A stretch of 40,792 bases of DNA from assembly GCF_018588885.1 (NCBI RefSeq), contig NZ_JAFFIW010000049.1:1-40792 (forward strand). Reading direction: 5' to 3'. The position numbers and the translations under genes were made by a program. Position 1 is the stretch's first letter; every line of letters starts with the position of its first letter. The DNA is from Mesorhizobium sp. dw_380 (GTDB lineage: Bacteria > Pseudomonadota > Alphaproteobacteria > Rhizobiales > Rhizobiaceae). Shown one piece after another: positions 26,035 through 35,368 of the stretch. The notes under the pieces were generated by a model. It saw only the letters and a list, made by a program, of their open reading frames with translations, did no database searches and was not told where the DNA came from.

Positions 26035-27504
26035 CTTCCACGGATCCGCCACCCTTGGCCACACCGGCCGCGTCAGCTTCCTGTAGTCGGTCACCGCCGG
26101 ATTGCTGGGATACGAACTCGGCGCCGAGACGTAGATGATCTCGGCGGCGATCGGCTCGAAGCCGGCATAGAAATGGTTGGTCGATTTGATCAGCAGCATG
26201 TCCTTGCCCAGCGGATCGACGCCGATGTTGGAAAAAATGTCCGGCTCGAAGGTCTGGGTGCGGTTGGTGTTGAGGATGATGTCGACGTCGGTGCCTTCGA
26301 TGCGGACCAGCGCGGTCGGCCCGAGCGTCACCCGGCTCGGCCCGAAACTCTGCCACCCCTCTGGAACAGCCTTCAGCACCTTGACGCGCGCGTCGATCGG
26401 CTCGCCGGCCTGCGGGCCGGCCTTGCCGCCGAAACGCAGGTCGATGATCGCGCCCTCGCCGGCTGCCAGGCAGAAGGTTACCGCGATCGGATCCCAGATC
26501 GTCGCCACGCCAACATTGTCCAGACCACGCGCCAGCATCTGGCGCAGCACGAAGGTGCCGTCGCCGGGAACGCCGCCGCCGGGATTGTCCCAGATGTCGG
26601 CGATGACCACGGGCTTGCCCGGATTTTCGGTGCGAACGGCCAAGGCGCGATCGATGCCGTCGGCGGCGCTCAGCATCGTCATCGCCGTCTTTTCGCGCAG
26701 CGTGTAAAGCTCCCTCCCCAGCCGTTCCGCCAGCGCATCGCCCTTGGCCTTGTCGTTGTCGGTGACAACAAGGATGCGCGTGCCCATCTCCGGCACATCG
26801 GCGGCCATGAAGCCATGGATGACCGAGACCGACAGCACGCCGTCCTTGCCATGCAGCGCCTTGATGCGATCGACGAAGGAGCGCATCGGCTCGCGGCTGG
26901 TCGGCAATACCTGGATCATGCGGCAGTCGAAGGTCGAGATGACCGGTTTGATCTCGCCGCGCGCCGCCGCCAACCCAAGCTCGACGACGTGCTCGCCGCG
27001 TTCGTAGAAATCGGTGTGCGGGAACTCGAGGAAATAGGCCATGATATCTGACGCCGCCACGCGCCTGGGCGTCAGATGGCTGTGCGGATCGAACTCGGAG
27101 GCGATCACCACGTCAGGCCCGACGATGGCCCGCACGCGCTCGAGCAGATCGCCCTCGCAATCGTCATAACCTTGCGCCACCATGGCGCCATGCAGGCCGA
27201 GGATGACCGCGTCGACCGGCAGTGCCGCTTTAAGCTGGCCCAGAATCTCGTCGCGCAGCGCTTCATAGGTCTGCCGCTGCACCAGGCCGCCGGGCTCGGC
27301 CCAGGTCGCGGTGCCTTCGATCACGGTCAGGCCTTCCTTTGCCGCGCGCCGGCGCAAGGCGACGATGGGCGAGGAACACAACGTCGGTGTCTGCGGATGC
27401 TTGCCCGGCGCGGCATAGAACGCCATCTCGAACGATGCCCGGTCGGTCGGCACCGGCGAGAAGGTGTTGGTTTCCGTCGCCAGCGAGGCGGTGAAGATGC
27501 GCAT
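26017..27504 (-). CDS. M81-family (MlrC-like) metallopeptidase
   Basis: 495 residues of the family named after MlrC. Signatures are ETNTFSP at 11-17, LHGAMVA at 104-110, EFDPHSHL at 137-144 (metal ligands), and DIWDNPGGG mid-protein. Most members have no proven substrate; the microcystin name comes from one locus and should not be applied here. The gene lies 24 bp downstream of the second permease and is the last gene of the sugar-type ABC operon, so it probably hydrolyses an amide or peptide bond in the imported compound. The final four residues (NLPL) and the stop are encoded inside a palindromic element, suggesting the original C-terminus was altered. Confidence 0.9.
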   Translation of the reverse strand: MRIFTASLATETNTFSPVPTDRASFEMAFYAAPGKHPQTPTLCSSPIVALRRRAAKEGLTVIEGTATWAEPGGLVQRQTYEALRDEILGQLKAALPVDAVILGLHGAMVAQGYDDCEGDLLERVRAIVGPDVVIASEFDPHSHLTPRRVAASDIMAYFLEFPHTDFYERGEHVVELGLAAARGEIKPVISTFDCRMIQVLPTSREPMRSFVDRIKALHGKDGVLSVSVIHGFMAADVPEMGTRILVVTDNDKAKGDALAERLGRELYTLREKTAMTMLSAADGIDRALAVRTENPGKPVVIADIWDNPGGGVPGDGTFVLRQMLARGLDNVGVATIWDPIAVTFCLAAGEGAIIDLRFGGKAGPQAGEPIDARVKVLKAVPEGWQSFGPSRVTLGPTALVRIEGTDVDIILNTNRTQTFEPDIFSNIGVDPLGKDMLLIKSTNHFYAGFEPIAAEIIYVSAPSSYPSNPAVTDYRKLTRPVWPRVADPWKDNLPL

Positions 27505-27528
27505 GAAAGCTCCGTGGGAGTGTAACGG

Positions 27529-28383
27529 CTATTTAACAGCCCCGAGCGCCAGTCCGCGGACGAGATAGCGCTGCAGCCAGATGAACAGGATCGCGACAGG
27601 CAGTGTCGCCAGCAGCGTGGCGGCCATGACGTGATGCCACTCGATCGTGTAGCGGCCGGCGACCAGCGAAAATACCTGGATCGGTAGCGTATAGCTCTCC
27701 TGGCTGCGCAGCATGGTCAGCGCCACGACGAACTCGTTCCAGGCGTTGATAAAGGTGAAGATCGCGGTCACCGCGATCGCCGGCAGGCAGAGCGGCAGGA
27801 ACACTTTGCGCAGGGTCAGCCAGCGGCCGGCGCCTTCCATCCAGGCGGCTTCCTCGAGATCGCGCGGGATGGTGTCGAAATAGCTCTGCAGCATCCACAC
27901 CGTGAAGGCGACGTTGAAGGCCATGTAGATGAAGCCGAGCGCCGTCGTCGATTCGACCAGCCCCCAGGCGGCCATCAGCCGGAACAGGCCGAGCACCAGC
28001 ACGATCGGCGAGATCATCTGCGAGATCAGCAGGAACTGGCGGAACGCGCCATAGCCGGCAAAGCGAAAGCGCGACATGGCATAGGCGGCGGGAACAGAGA
28101 TGAGGATGGCGCCGACCGTGGCGATGATCGAGACATAGAGCGAATTGGCCAGCGCCTGGCCGAAGCCGGTCGCCACCCACATGTCTGAGAAATTCGACCA
28201 GCGGAACTCGCTCGGCCACCATGTCGGCGACAGCACCTCCTGCCGTGGCTTGACCGCGGTCAGCAACATCACCGCGAAGGGAAAGATCGTCACCACGATC
28301 AAAGGCGCCAAGAGCAGCCAGGCGATGATGGTCCGCTTCAGCTTGCCCGTCATGAGCTTGCCTGTCATGAGCCTATTTGTCAT
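27529..28383 (-). CDS. Carbohydrate ABC transporter permease, MalG/UgpE-like
   Basis: 284-residue inner-membrane subunit with six hydrophobic segments. The EAA loop that contacts the ATPase is EEAAWMEGA at 177-185, followed by FLPLCLPAI. The start overlaps the upstream permease stop by four bases (ATGA). The first 15 codons hold a near-tandem 15-base duplication, giving MTGKLMTGKL, and three possible ATG starts. It pairs with the other permease, the binding protein at 29737 and the ATPase at 31924. Confidence 0.93.
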   Translation of the reverse strand: MTNRLMTGKLMTGKLKRTIIAWLLLAPLIVVTIFPFAVMLLTAVKPRQEVLSPTWWPSEFRWSNFSDMWVATGFGQALANSLYVSIIATVGAILISVPAAYAMSRFRFAGYGAFRQFLLISQMISPIVLVLGLFRLMAAWGLVESTTALGFIYMAFNVAFTVWMLQSYFDTIPRDLEEAAWMEGAGRWLTLRKVFLPLCLPAIAVTAIFTFINAWNEFVVALTMLRSQESYTLPIQVFSLVAGRYTIEWHHVMAATLLATLPVAILFIWLQRYLVRGLALGAVK

Positions 28384-29249
28384 GCGCGCTGCTCCCGCAT
28401 CGCCAACCGCACATAGATCATGGTGAAGACGAGCAATATGGCGAACATCACCAGCGACACCGCCGAGGCCTCGCCCAGTTTGCCAATGCGGAAGGCAAGC
28501 TTGTAGAGATGGGTGACCAGGATGTCGGTGGAGTTCGCCGGCCCGCCCTGCGTCATCACCCAGATGATCGGGAACGAGTTGAAGACGTAGATGGTGTTGA
28601 GCACGATGGCGATGTTGATGAACGGCTTCAAGAGCGGAAAGGTGATCTCGCGGAACTGCTGCAGCGGCGTGGCGCCCTCGAGAGCCGCCGCTTCGTAGAG
28701 ATCGTCCGGGATCGACGACAGTCCGCCGAGGAAGATCGTCGTCGTGAACGGCACCGTCACCAATATGCCGATCAGCACCTGCATCGGGAAGGCGGTCTCG
28801 GCCTGCGCCAGCCACTGGATGTTATGGTCGATAAGGCCGAGGCCAAGCAGCGCCGAATTCAGCATGCCGCTTTCGCCGCTCAGCGCCCAGCGCCAGACCA
28901 CCGCCGTCATGGTCAGCGACACCGCCCAGGGCAGCATGATGATGACACGGGCAAGGCCACGGCCATAGAAATCGGTGTTGAGGATCATCGCCACCGGCAC
29001 CGACAGAAGCAGCGCGCCGCCGACCACGAGCACGGTCCACAAGCCAGTGCGCCAGAGTGCCGCGACGAAATCGGGATCGGCGGCAAGTCCCGCGAAATTG
29101 GCAACGCCGCTGAACTCGCGCAACTGGCCGAAGCGGTTGACGTCATGCGTCGAGATCTGGACCAGGTCCCAGACCGGCCAGAAGATGACGATCGCCGCCA
29201 GGAACAGGCTGGGCAAGGTCAGGAGATAGGGCAAGAAACGATTTTGCAT
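28380..29249 (-). CDS. Carbohydrate ABC transporter permease, MalF/UgpA-like
   Basis: 289 residues, six membrane segments, EAA loop EAAALEGATPLQQFREITFP at 186-205. It has the short N-terminus of the UgpA group. Likely forms a heterodimeric channel with the permease at 27529. It is separated from the binding-protein gene by 487 bp that hold a hairpin and a palindromic element, so expression may be reduced relative to the binding protein. Confidence 0.93.
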   Translation of the reverse strand: MQNRFLPYLLTLPSLFLAAIVIFWPVWDLVQISTHDVNRFGQLREFSGVANFAGLAADPDFVAALWRTGLWTVLVVGGALLLSVPVAMILNTDFYGRGLARVIIMLPWAVSLTMTAVVWRWALSGESGMLNSALLGLGLIDHNIQWLAQAETAFPMQVLIGILVTVPFTTTIFLGGLSSIPDDLYEAAALEGATPLQQFREITFPLLKPFINIAIVLNTIYVFNSFPIIWVMTQGGPANSTDILVTHLYKLAFRIGKLGEASAVSLVMFAILLVFTMIYVRLAMREQRA

Positions 29250-29410
29250 CGGCCGGCTGTACCGTTTTGCGGGTGGAGATTGGATTGCGCTGGCTTAACA
29301 GATTGACTTAATCTCGCCTCGTTCTTCTCAGGCACCGCTTCAGGATTCCTTGCAACCGTCGGCGCTGCCCTCACCTGCCTGTCCGTCCTCCGCAGCAGTT
29401 GCGGAAGGGG

Positions 29411-29610
29411 CCCTTCCTCTCCCCCGTCGATCGGGGGAGAGGTGTCGAGCGAAGCTCGACGGAGTGGGGGTCGACCCTTGAGCGCAGGCGAGGCGATGCT
29501 TGCGCCCGGTGCCCTTGCTATGTCCGTTCGCGGCGGCTGCCAAGTGGTTCCCCCACTCCGTCTCGGCTTCGCCGAGCCACCTCTCCCCCTCCGGAGGGAG
29601 AGGAAAGGAG
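29411..29610. repeat. Mosaic palindromic element, type C
   Basis: CCTTCCTCTCCCCCGTCGAT at the left and TCCGGAGGGAGAGGAAAGG at the right are inverted. Inner palindromes are GTCGAGC-GAA-GCTCGAC at 29444-29460 and, on the minus strand, CTCGGC-GAA-GCCGAG at 29562-29576. Both contain GCGAAGC. The GGAGTGGGGG module follows the first hairpin where type B has AGAGGGGG. Confidence 0.85.
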
Positions 29611-29666
29611 CCTGGCTGGGCGGCGCTGACATCGACGAACTATCTTTCTGCTCAAGTCTGCAAGAT

Positions 29667-29698
29667 GTGGCGCGCCCCGCCTGAGTGGGACGCGCCAC
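29667..29698 (-). terminator. Hairpin downstream of the ABC binding-protein gene
   Basis: On either strand GTGGCGCG pairs with CGCGCCAC, extended to 12 bp with one mismatch, loop 8 nt. It lies 39-70 bases past the binding-protein stop. No U-tract follows, so it may stabilise or partly terminate the binding-protein message; abundant binding protein over permease is the usual need. Confidence 0.5.
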
Positions 29699-29736
29699 GG
29701 GCGCAGGGAGATACGCCCTATTCCTTGAGCACAGCC

Positions 29737-30969
29737 CTATTTCTTCAGCACGGCATTGGCCTTCGCCGCCGCGTCCTTCAGTCCTGCCTCGGGGTCGCCG
29801 CCGAGGTAGATCTTCTGCATGGCGTCCGACGTGATCTGGGCAACCTCTTCCCAGCCCGGGATGACCGGCGCGAAGCGGGCGTCGGGCAAAAGCGCGGTGA
29901 AGGCGGCGAGATCCGCGTTGTTGACGTAGTAATCCATCTTGGCCTCTTCCTTGTTCACCGGCAGGAAGCCTTCGCCCTGGGTGAACTTGGCGCGCTGCTC
30001 GGTGGTGAACAGGAAGTCCATCAGCTTCCAGGCCTCATCCTTGTTCTTGGAGTTCTTGAACATGATCATGGAATCGGTGACGCCATAGGTGCCGCGCGCA
30101 CCGGTCGGACCAGCCGGAATGGCGGCGACGCCATATTTCAGGCTCGCGGCCTCCTCCTTGATCTGGTTGGACAGGAAGGGTGCGGTGATCATCATGCCGA
30201 TCTTGCCCTGCTTGAACAGGTTCTGCACGTCCTCGCGGCTGTTGGAGGTGACGCCTGGTTCGGTCAGCCCCTCGTCGATCATCGACTTGTAGAGCTTGGC
30301 GGCCGCGAGCGCGCCCGGCGTGCCAAGGCCCGACGTGCCATCCTTGTTGAGGATTTCGGTGCCCTGCGACCACATCGCGTAATAATAATAGACGTCGGTC
30401 TCGATCTCCTTGCCCTGCAGGCCGAACCCGAATGCGCCGGTTCCCAGCGCCTTGATCTTGCGCGCATCGTCCTGCAGCTCGGTCCAGGTTGCCGGCGGCT
30501 TGGCGATGCCGGCCTTCTCGAACAGCTCCTTGTTGTAATACATGGCGCGCGCCGAGGCGGCGATCGGCAGGCCGTAGGTCTTGCCGTTCATGATCGAGGG
30601 CGACAGGAAGGTGTCGATGAAGCGGCCCTTGAATTCGGGCGTGATGTAGCCGTCGAGCGGTTCGGCGACGTCCTGCTGGACGAAGTCGATCAGCCAGCGC
30701 GTGCCGATGATCGAGAGATCTGCATTGGTGCCGGCGGTGATGTCGGTGGTCAGCTTCTGCAAGAGCACATCCCACGGCACGACTTCGAACTTGACCGTGA
30801 TGCCCGGGTTCTTCGCCTCGAACTCCTTCTTCACTTCCTCGAAATAGGGGCCGGTCTTGGCGCTGTATTCAGCGACGGTGACCCGCACTTCACCCGCATT
30901 GGCCTGCGCCGCGAAGGCCAGCATGCTCATTCCGGCCATAAGGCCGACAGTCCATTTCGCAAGGCTCAT
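29737..30969 (-). CDS. ABC transporter sugar-binding protein
   Basis: 410-residue periplasmic solute-binding protein of the carbohydrate (family 1) type. Signal peptide MSLAKWTVGLMAGMSMLAFAAQANA, then EVRVTVAEYSAKTGPYFEEVKKEFEAKNPGI, the typical first lobe. Mid-protein ALGTGAFGFGLQGKE and later YGVTDSMIMFKNSKNKDEAWKLMDFL are typical of UgpB/MalE-like proteins. ATG 30969 has GGGAGAG upstream; a longer frame from 30996 would spoil the signal. First gene of the leftward operon, facing the SDR gene across two RpiR-type dyads. Ligand unknown. Confidence 0.93.
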   Translation of the reverse strand: MSLAKWTVGLMAGMSMLAFAAQANAGEVRVTVAEYSAKTGPYFEEVKKEFEAKNPGITVKFEVVPWDVLLQKLTTDITAGTNADLSIIGTRWLIDFVQQDVAEPLDGYITPEFKGRFIDTFLSPSIMNGKTYGLPIAASARAMYYNKELFEKAGIAKPPATWTELQDDARKIKALGTGAFGFGLQGKEIETDVYYYYAMWSQGTEILNKDGTSGLGTPGALAAAKLYKSMIDEGLTEPGVTSNSREDVQNLFKQGKIGMMITAPFLSNQIKEEAASLKYGVAAIPAGPTGARGTYGVTDSMIMFKNSKNKDEAWKLMDFLFTTEQRAKFTQGEGFLPVNKEEAKMDYYVNNADLAAFTALLPDARFAPVIPGWEEVAQITSDAMQKIYLGGDPEAGLKDAAAKANAVLKK

Positions 30970-31030
30970 CCGATCTCTCCCATTTGTTCCGCGCATTTGC
31001 GCTCCCTGTGCCTGATCTGGCGCAGGATTT

Positions 31031-31047
31031 ATGTGACTTTCCTACAT
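31031..31047. promoter_or_regulatory. Candidate RpiR operator, left
   Basis: ATGTGACTTTCCTACAT is an ATGT-N9-ACAT dyad, 62 bp upstream of the binding-protein start. It resembles the site class of the RpiR-family regulator HexR (TGTA...TACA). Its centre is 51 bp from the second site, about five helical turns. Confidence 0.6.
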
Positions 31048-31081
31048 TATCCATGAATTCGCGGCATGCAAGCGGATTATC

Positions 31082-31098
31082 ATGTTGCTAAATTACAT
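31082..31098. promoter_or_regulatory. Candidate RpiR operator, right
   Basis: ATGTTGCTAAATTACAT has the same ATGT-N9-ACAT form and shares the inner CT and TACAT bases with the left site. It lies 53 bp before the SDR start. The core TGTTGCTAAATTACA is close to the HexR-type consensus. Confidence 0.6.
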
Positions 31099-31150
31099 TC
31101 GGTTCCTTAACCTGCCGGCATCTGCCTGACCTGCGGGAGGAGCAAGCGCC

Positions 31151-31921
31151 GTGGTTTCGAAAGCCGAATTCGAAGGCCGCACTGTCGTCGTCACCGGCGC
31201 CGGCGGCGGTCTTGGCTCCGCGATCGTCACGCTGCTGGCCAAAAGAGGCGCGCGCGTCGTCGGCTGCGACCAATCCGAGGAGGCGCTGGCCAGTCCCCAC
31301 CTTGCTTCGCGCCATGTCTTCAACCTTCTCGACCGGGCTTCGATCGAGAAAGCCATCCCTGCCGTGCTCGACAGGGACGGTGTGCCCGACATCCTGATCA
31401 ACAATGCCGGCTGGACGCGTGCAGAGACGCTCGGTGCGCTGACGGCGGATAAGATCGAGCACGAGCTCGACCTCAACCTGACCGGCGTGATGACCTTCGC
31501 CGACCCAATCATCAAGGCGATGGCCGCGCGCGGGTCAGGCAGCGTCGTCTTCATCTCTTCCGTCAACGCCATCGCGCATTTCGGCAATCCCGCCTATGCC
31601 GCCGCCAAGGCCGGCATCAACGCCTATGCCAAATCGATCGCCGTCGAGCTCGGCCGCAGTGGCGTACGCGCCAATGTCGTCTGTCCGGGATCGATCCGCA
31701 CCGCCGCCTGGGACCACCGCCTTGCCAAGGATCCGGAGATCCTGGGCAAGCTGCAGCGGCTCTATCCGCTTGGCCGCATCGTCAATGCCTCGGAAGTGGC
31801 CGAGGCGGTGGCCTTCCTTGCCTCGGACCGCGCATCGGGCGTAACAGGCGTGGTGATGCCCGTGGATGCGGGACTGACCGCCGGCTGCCTGCCTTTCATC
31901 GACGATATATTGGGAGCGTGA
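31151..31921 (+). CDS. SDR-family oxidoreductase
   Basis: 256-residue classical short-chain dehydrogenase. TGAGGGLG at 15-22 binds the cofactor. D40 at the end of strand 2 favours NAD over NADP. NNAG lies at 84-87; N109, S137 and Y149-x3-K153 form the catalytic tetrad. It probably oxidises a sugar or polyol brought in by the adjacent ABC transporter; the exact substrate is unknown. GTG start at 31151 is supported by GGGAGGAG 9 bases upstream. First gene of the rightward operon; its stop is 2 bases before the ATPase ATG. Confidence 0.93.
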   Translation: MVSKAEFEGRTVVVTGAGGGLGSAIVTLLAKRGARVVGCDQSEEALASPHLASRHVFNLLDRASIEKAIPAVLDRDGVPDILINNAGWTRAETLGALTADKIEHELDLNLTGVMTFADPIIKAMAARGSGSVVFISSVNAIAHFGNPAYAAAKAGINAYAKSIAVELGRSGVRANVVCPGSIRTAAWDHRLAKDPEILGKLQRLYPLGRIVNASEVAEAVAFLASDRASGVTGVVMPVDAGLTAGCLPFIDDILGA

Positions 31922-31923
31922 CC

Positions 31924-32994
<1,071 letters not shown>

Positions 32995-33030
32995 CGACGG
33001 AAGCGCCAATATGAAGACGAAAACACGGGC

Positions 33031-33912
33031 ATGAAGACGCCGGCCGACATCATCACGCGGCTGCAGCTGATATCGCAGGACGGCACCAAGTCGGACCGCC
33101 GGCTGGCCGGCCTCGTTCTGTCCGATCTCGATTTCGCCTCCAAGGCCGCGATCTCCGAGATCGCCGCGCGCGTCGGCGTCAGCGAACCGACGGTGACCCG
33201 CTTCTGCCGCAATCTCGGCTGCGAGGGCCTGCGCGATTTCAAGTTCTATCTGGCGCAGGCCATCGCCATTGGCGGCCAGTATCTGTCGCCCGAGCCGCTG
33301 AGCCGCGATGCCCGCGAGCAGCGCATCGCTTCGGCCATCACCGAAGCCGCAATCTCGGCCATCCAGCGCGCCAGCGAGAACCTCGACATGACGACGCTGG
33401 TCGCCGTCGCCGAGCGGCTTGCGACGTCAGGCAATGTGCTGTGCATTGGCTCCGGCGGCATCTCCTCGATGATGGCGACCGAGATGCAGAACCGTCTGTT
33501 CAGGCTCGGCCTGCCGGTGCTGGCGCAGATCGACGGCCAATTGCAGCGCATGTATGCCGCCGTTGCGACGCCTGAGACCACGCTGGTCGCCTTTTCGGTG
33601 TCCGGCTATGCGCGCTCGGTCATCGAGGCGGTGCAGGTCGCCCAGCAATATGGCGCCACGACGGTCGCAGTCACCGCGCCTGACTCCGCGCTGGCCAAGG
33701 CCGCCGACACGGTCATCCATCTGCAGCCGCTCGAGGACGGCAACATCTACAAGCCGACATCGTCGCGCTATGCACTGCTGACGATCGTCGACATGCTCGT
33801 GACGTCGGTTGCCGAGACGCGCGGCCCGAAGGTGCTGGAGAACCTGCGCCGCATCAAGCAGAGCGTGAACACGCTGAAGGTCGACGATCCGCGCCTGCCG
33901 CTGGGCGATTGA
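33031..33912 (+). CDS. MurR/RpiR-family transcriptional regulator
   Basis: 293 residues. N-terminal RpiR helix-turn-helix (AAISEIAARVGVSEPTVTRFCRNLGCEGLRDFK, about 47-79) and a C-terminal SIS domain (VLCIGSGGISSMMATEMQNRL, then LVAFSVSGYARSVIEA), which binds phosphosugars in this family. Third gene of the SDR-ATPase operon, 36 bp after the ATPase. It likely controls both divergent operons through the two ATGT-N9-ACAT dyads, with an intermediate of the pathway as ligand; this is inference from position and site type. Confidence 0.92.
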   Translation: MKTPADIITRLQLISQDGTKSDRRLAGLVLSDLDFASKAAISEIAARVGVSEPTVTRFCRNLGCEGLRDFKFYLAQAIAIGGQYLSPEPLSRDAREQRIASAITEAAISAIQRASENLDMTTLVAVAERLATSGNVLCIGSGGISSMMATEMQNRLFRLGLPVLAQIDGQLQRMYAAVATPETTLVAFSVSGYARSVIEAVQVAQQYGATTVAVTAPDSALAKAADTVIHLQPLEDGNIYKPTSSRYALLTIVDMLVTSVAETRGPKVLENLRRIKQSVNTLKVDDPRLPLGD

Positions 33913-33915
33913 ACT

Positions 33916-34239
33916 TCAGCCGGAGGATTGCCCGGTGAGGGCTTCGATGCGCTGCGCCAACAACTCGGGCTCGCCCGCTACACGCAGCGTCTTGAGCCGC
34001 GCCGTGCCGCCGGCTACGACCGAAACAGCCGAAATAGGCACTCCCATCGCCTTGGCGACCAATCTTTCCAAGGCTTGATTGGCGGCGCCGTTCTCTGGTA
34101 CGGCGCGGACCCGCGCCTTCAGATGACTTCGCCCGTCCGCGGAGGTTTCGATGCCTTCGAGCCTGTCCACGGAAGATTTCGGCGTCAGCCGGACGAACAG
34201 CTCGATGCCGTTTTCGCGGAGGCGGAACGGCGCGCTCAT
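33916..34239 (-). CDS. DUF167/YggU-family protein
   Basis: 107 residues with the DUF167 pattern: FVRLTPKSSVDRLEG, LKARVRAVPENGAANQALERLVAKAMGVP, and the basic ending TARLKTLRV. Small alpha/beta protein of unknown role, widely found beside yggT. It starts 13 bp after the yggT stop, so the two form an operon. Its end is 3 bp from the stop of the convergent RpiR gene. Confidence 0.92.
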   Translation of the reverse strand: MSAPFRLRENGIELFVRLTPKSSVDRLEGIETSADGRSHLKARVRAVPENGAANQALERLVAKAMGVPISAVSVVAGGTARLKTLRVAGEPELLAQRIEALTGQSSG

Positions 34240-34252
34240 GCGATCGTCAGGC

Positions 34253-34543
34253 TCACAGCACCAGCGGCGCCACCGTGGTGAGAATGAACTGCCTCACGAA
34301 GAACAGGATCAGAAGCAGGATGATCGGCGAGATATCGATGCCGCCAAGGTCTGGCATGAACCGGCGGATCGGCCGCAGCGCCGGTTCGGTCAGCCGGTAG
34401 AGCATGTTGCCGATGCTGCCGACGAACTGGTTGCGCGAGTTGACGACGTTGAAGGCGTAGAGCCAGGAAAAGATCGCCGAGGCGATGATGATCCACCAGT
34501 AGAGGTCGAGCGCCATGACGATGGTTTGAATGAGGGCGAGCAT
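34253..34543 (-). CDS. YggT-family membrane protein
   Basis: 96 residues, two membrane helices joined by a loop with NSRNQFVGSIGNMLYRLTEPALRPIRRFMPDLGGIDISP, the YggT hallmark. The family is linked to cell division or osmotic adaptation in some bacteria, but its mechanism is unknown. ATG 34543 matches the standard N-terminus (MLALIQTI); the upstream extension is unlikely. Followed by DUF167. Confidence 0.93.
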   Translation of the reverse strand: MLALIQTIVMALDLYWWIIIASAIFSWLYAFNVVNSRNQFVGSIGNMLYRLTEPALRPIRRFMPDLGGIDISPIILLLILFFVRQFILTTVAPLVL

Positions 34544-34784
34544 GCCGGTCTCCAATTGTTGCCGACATGTAGCCATTGCATGCGACACGGGCAAGGGCGG
34601 CTTTGCGTGAAGCGCCAGTGCCGAACAATGATCATTTCCGCTCGGCTCGATGCCGGCGTGTCAAAAATGGTCCGGTCACGGCACCGAGGCTTCATGGACA
34701 AACCCAGTCCTCGAGTTCTACAAAGCGGCCGCGGGCACGCGACGTGAGTCGGTGCAGGCTGCGGTTTGATTCAAAGGAAAATTC

Positions 34785-35204
34785 ATGCACATTCGGTCGA
34801 TGATGGCAGGGTTGGGAACAGTTGCCCTGGTGGCGGTTGGGGCATTCGCCTTGCCGGCCCAGGCGGAAGGATTCCAAAACATCGTGCTGTCCGCCACCGA
34901 GCACGCGGAGCAGACGCAGGCGACATTTTCACCGGATACCGCGAAGATTTTCCTCTCCGCCGACCTTACGGACGCGGTGGCTTCTGGATCGAAGCTCACC
35001 GTGAGCTGGATTTCGGTCGATTCCGGCGGTGTCGCGCCGGCGAACTACAAGATCGATGAAGTCAATCTCGAAATCGGCATGATCGACAACCACATCGATT
35101 CCTCGATAGCCAAGCCGGATGCGGGCTGGCCGGTCGGCACCTATCAGGTTCAGATCGCCGTCGACGGCACCGTGAAGGAAACGGTCGATTTTTCCGTGAA
35201 GTGA
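34785..35204 (+). CDS. Secreted beta-rich protein of unknown function
   Basis: 139 residues. Signal peptide MHIRSMMAGLGTVALVAVGAFALPAQA, cleaved near residue 27. The mature part is rich in beta strands, with text such as KIFLSADLTDAVASGSKLTVSWISVD and GTYQVQIAVDGTVKETVDFSVK that looks like an immunoglobulin-like fold. No cysteine in the mature part. I do not recognise a named family. Ribosome-binding site AAAGGAAA. A strong hairpin follows 18 bp after the stop. Confidence 0.75.
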   Translation: MHIRSMMAGLGTVALVAVGAFALPAQAEGFQNIVLSATEHAEQTQATFSPDTAKIFLSADLTDAVASGSKLTVSWISVDSGGVAPANYKIDEVNLEIGMIDNHIDSSIAKPDAGWPVGTYQVQIAVDGTVKETVDFSVK

Positions 35205-35222
35205 CCGGCGGGCCTGACGCCC

Positions 35223-35247
35223 GGCGGCTTTTCGGCAAAACGCCGCC
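35223..35247 (+). terminator. Hairpin after the secreted-protein gene
   Basis: GGCGGCTTTT at 35223-35232 pairs with AAAACGCCGCC at 35237-35247 with one bulged base, loop CGGC. It lies immediately before the -35 box of the tRNA promoter, so it can insulate the tRNA from upstream transcription. Confidence 0.6.
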
Positions 35248-35276
35248 TTGACAGAAATCCGCCACGCCCGATAAAT
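35248..35276 (+). promoter_or_regulatory. Promoter of tRNA-Ala
   Basis: TTGACA at 35248-35253, 17-bp spacer, ATAAAT at 35271-35276. The tRNA begins at 35293. This is a housekeeping sigma-factor promoter. Confidence 0.75.
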
Positions 35277-35292
35277 GCGCCATCCGCTGGAC

Positions 35293-35368
<76 letters not shown>

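Larger units (their letters stand above)
29250..29736. other. Gap inside the ABC operon
   Basis: 487 bases between the binding-protein stop and the first permease. It contains the hairpin at 29667-29698 and the mosaic element at 29411-29610. The stretch 29250-29410 shows nothing I recognise. No gene is supported. Confidence 0.6.

Noticed and set aside
26017..27504. Microcystin-degradation gene mlrC
   Set aside because: Only family-level similarity to M81 proteins is visible; mlrA, mlrB and mlrD are not nearby and the context is a sugar-type importer.
61..29610. CRISPR array or insertion sequence as explanation for the GC-rich repeats
   Set aside because: Copies are dispersed singly, are palindromic and mosaic, lack regular spacers, and no transposase gene or cas gene is present.
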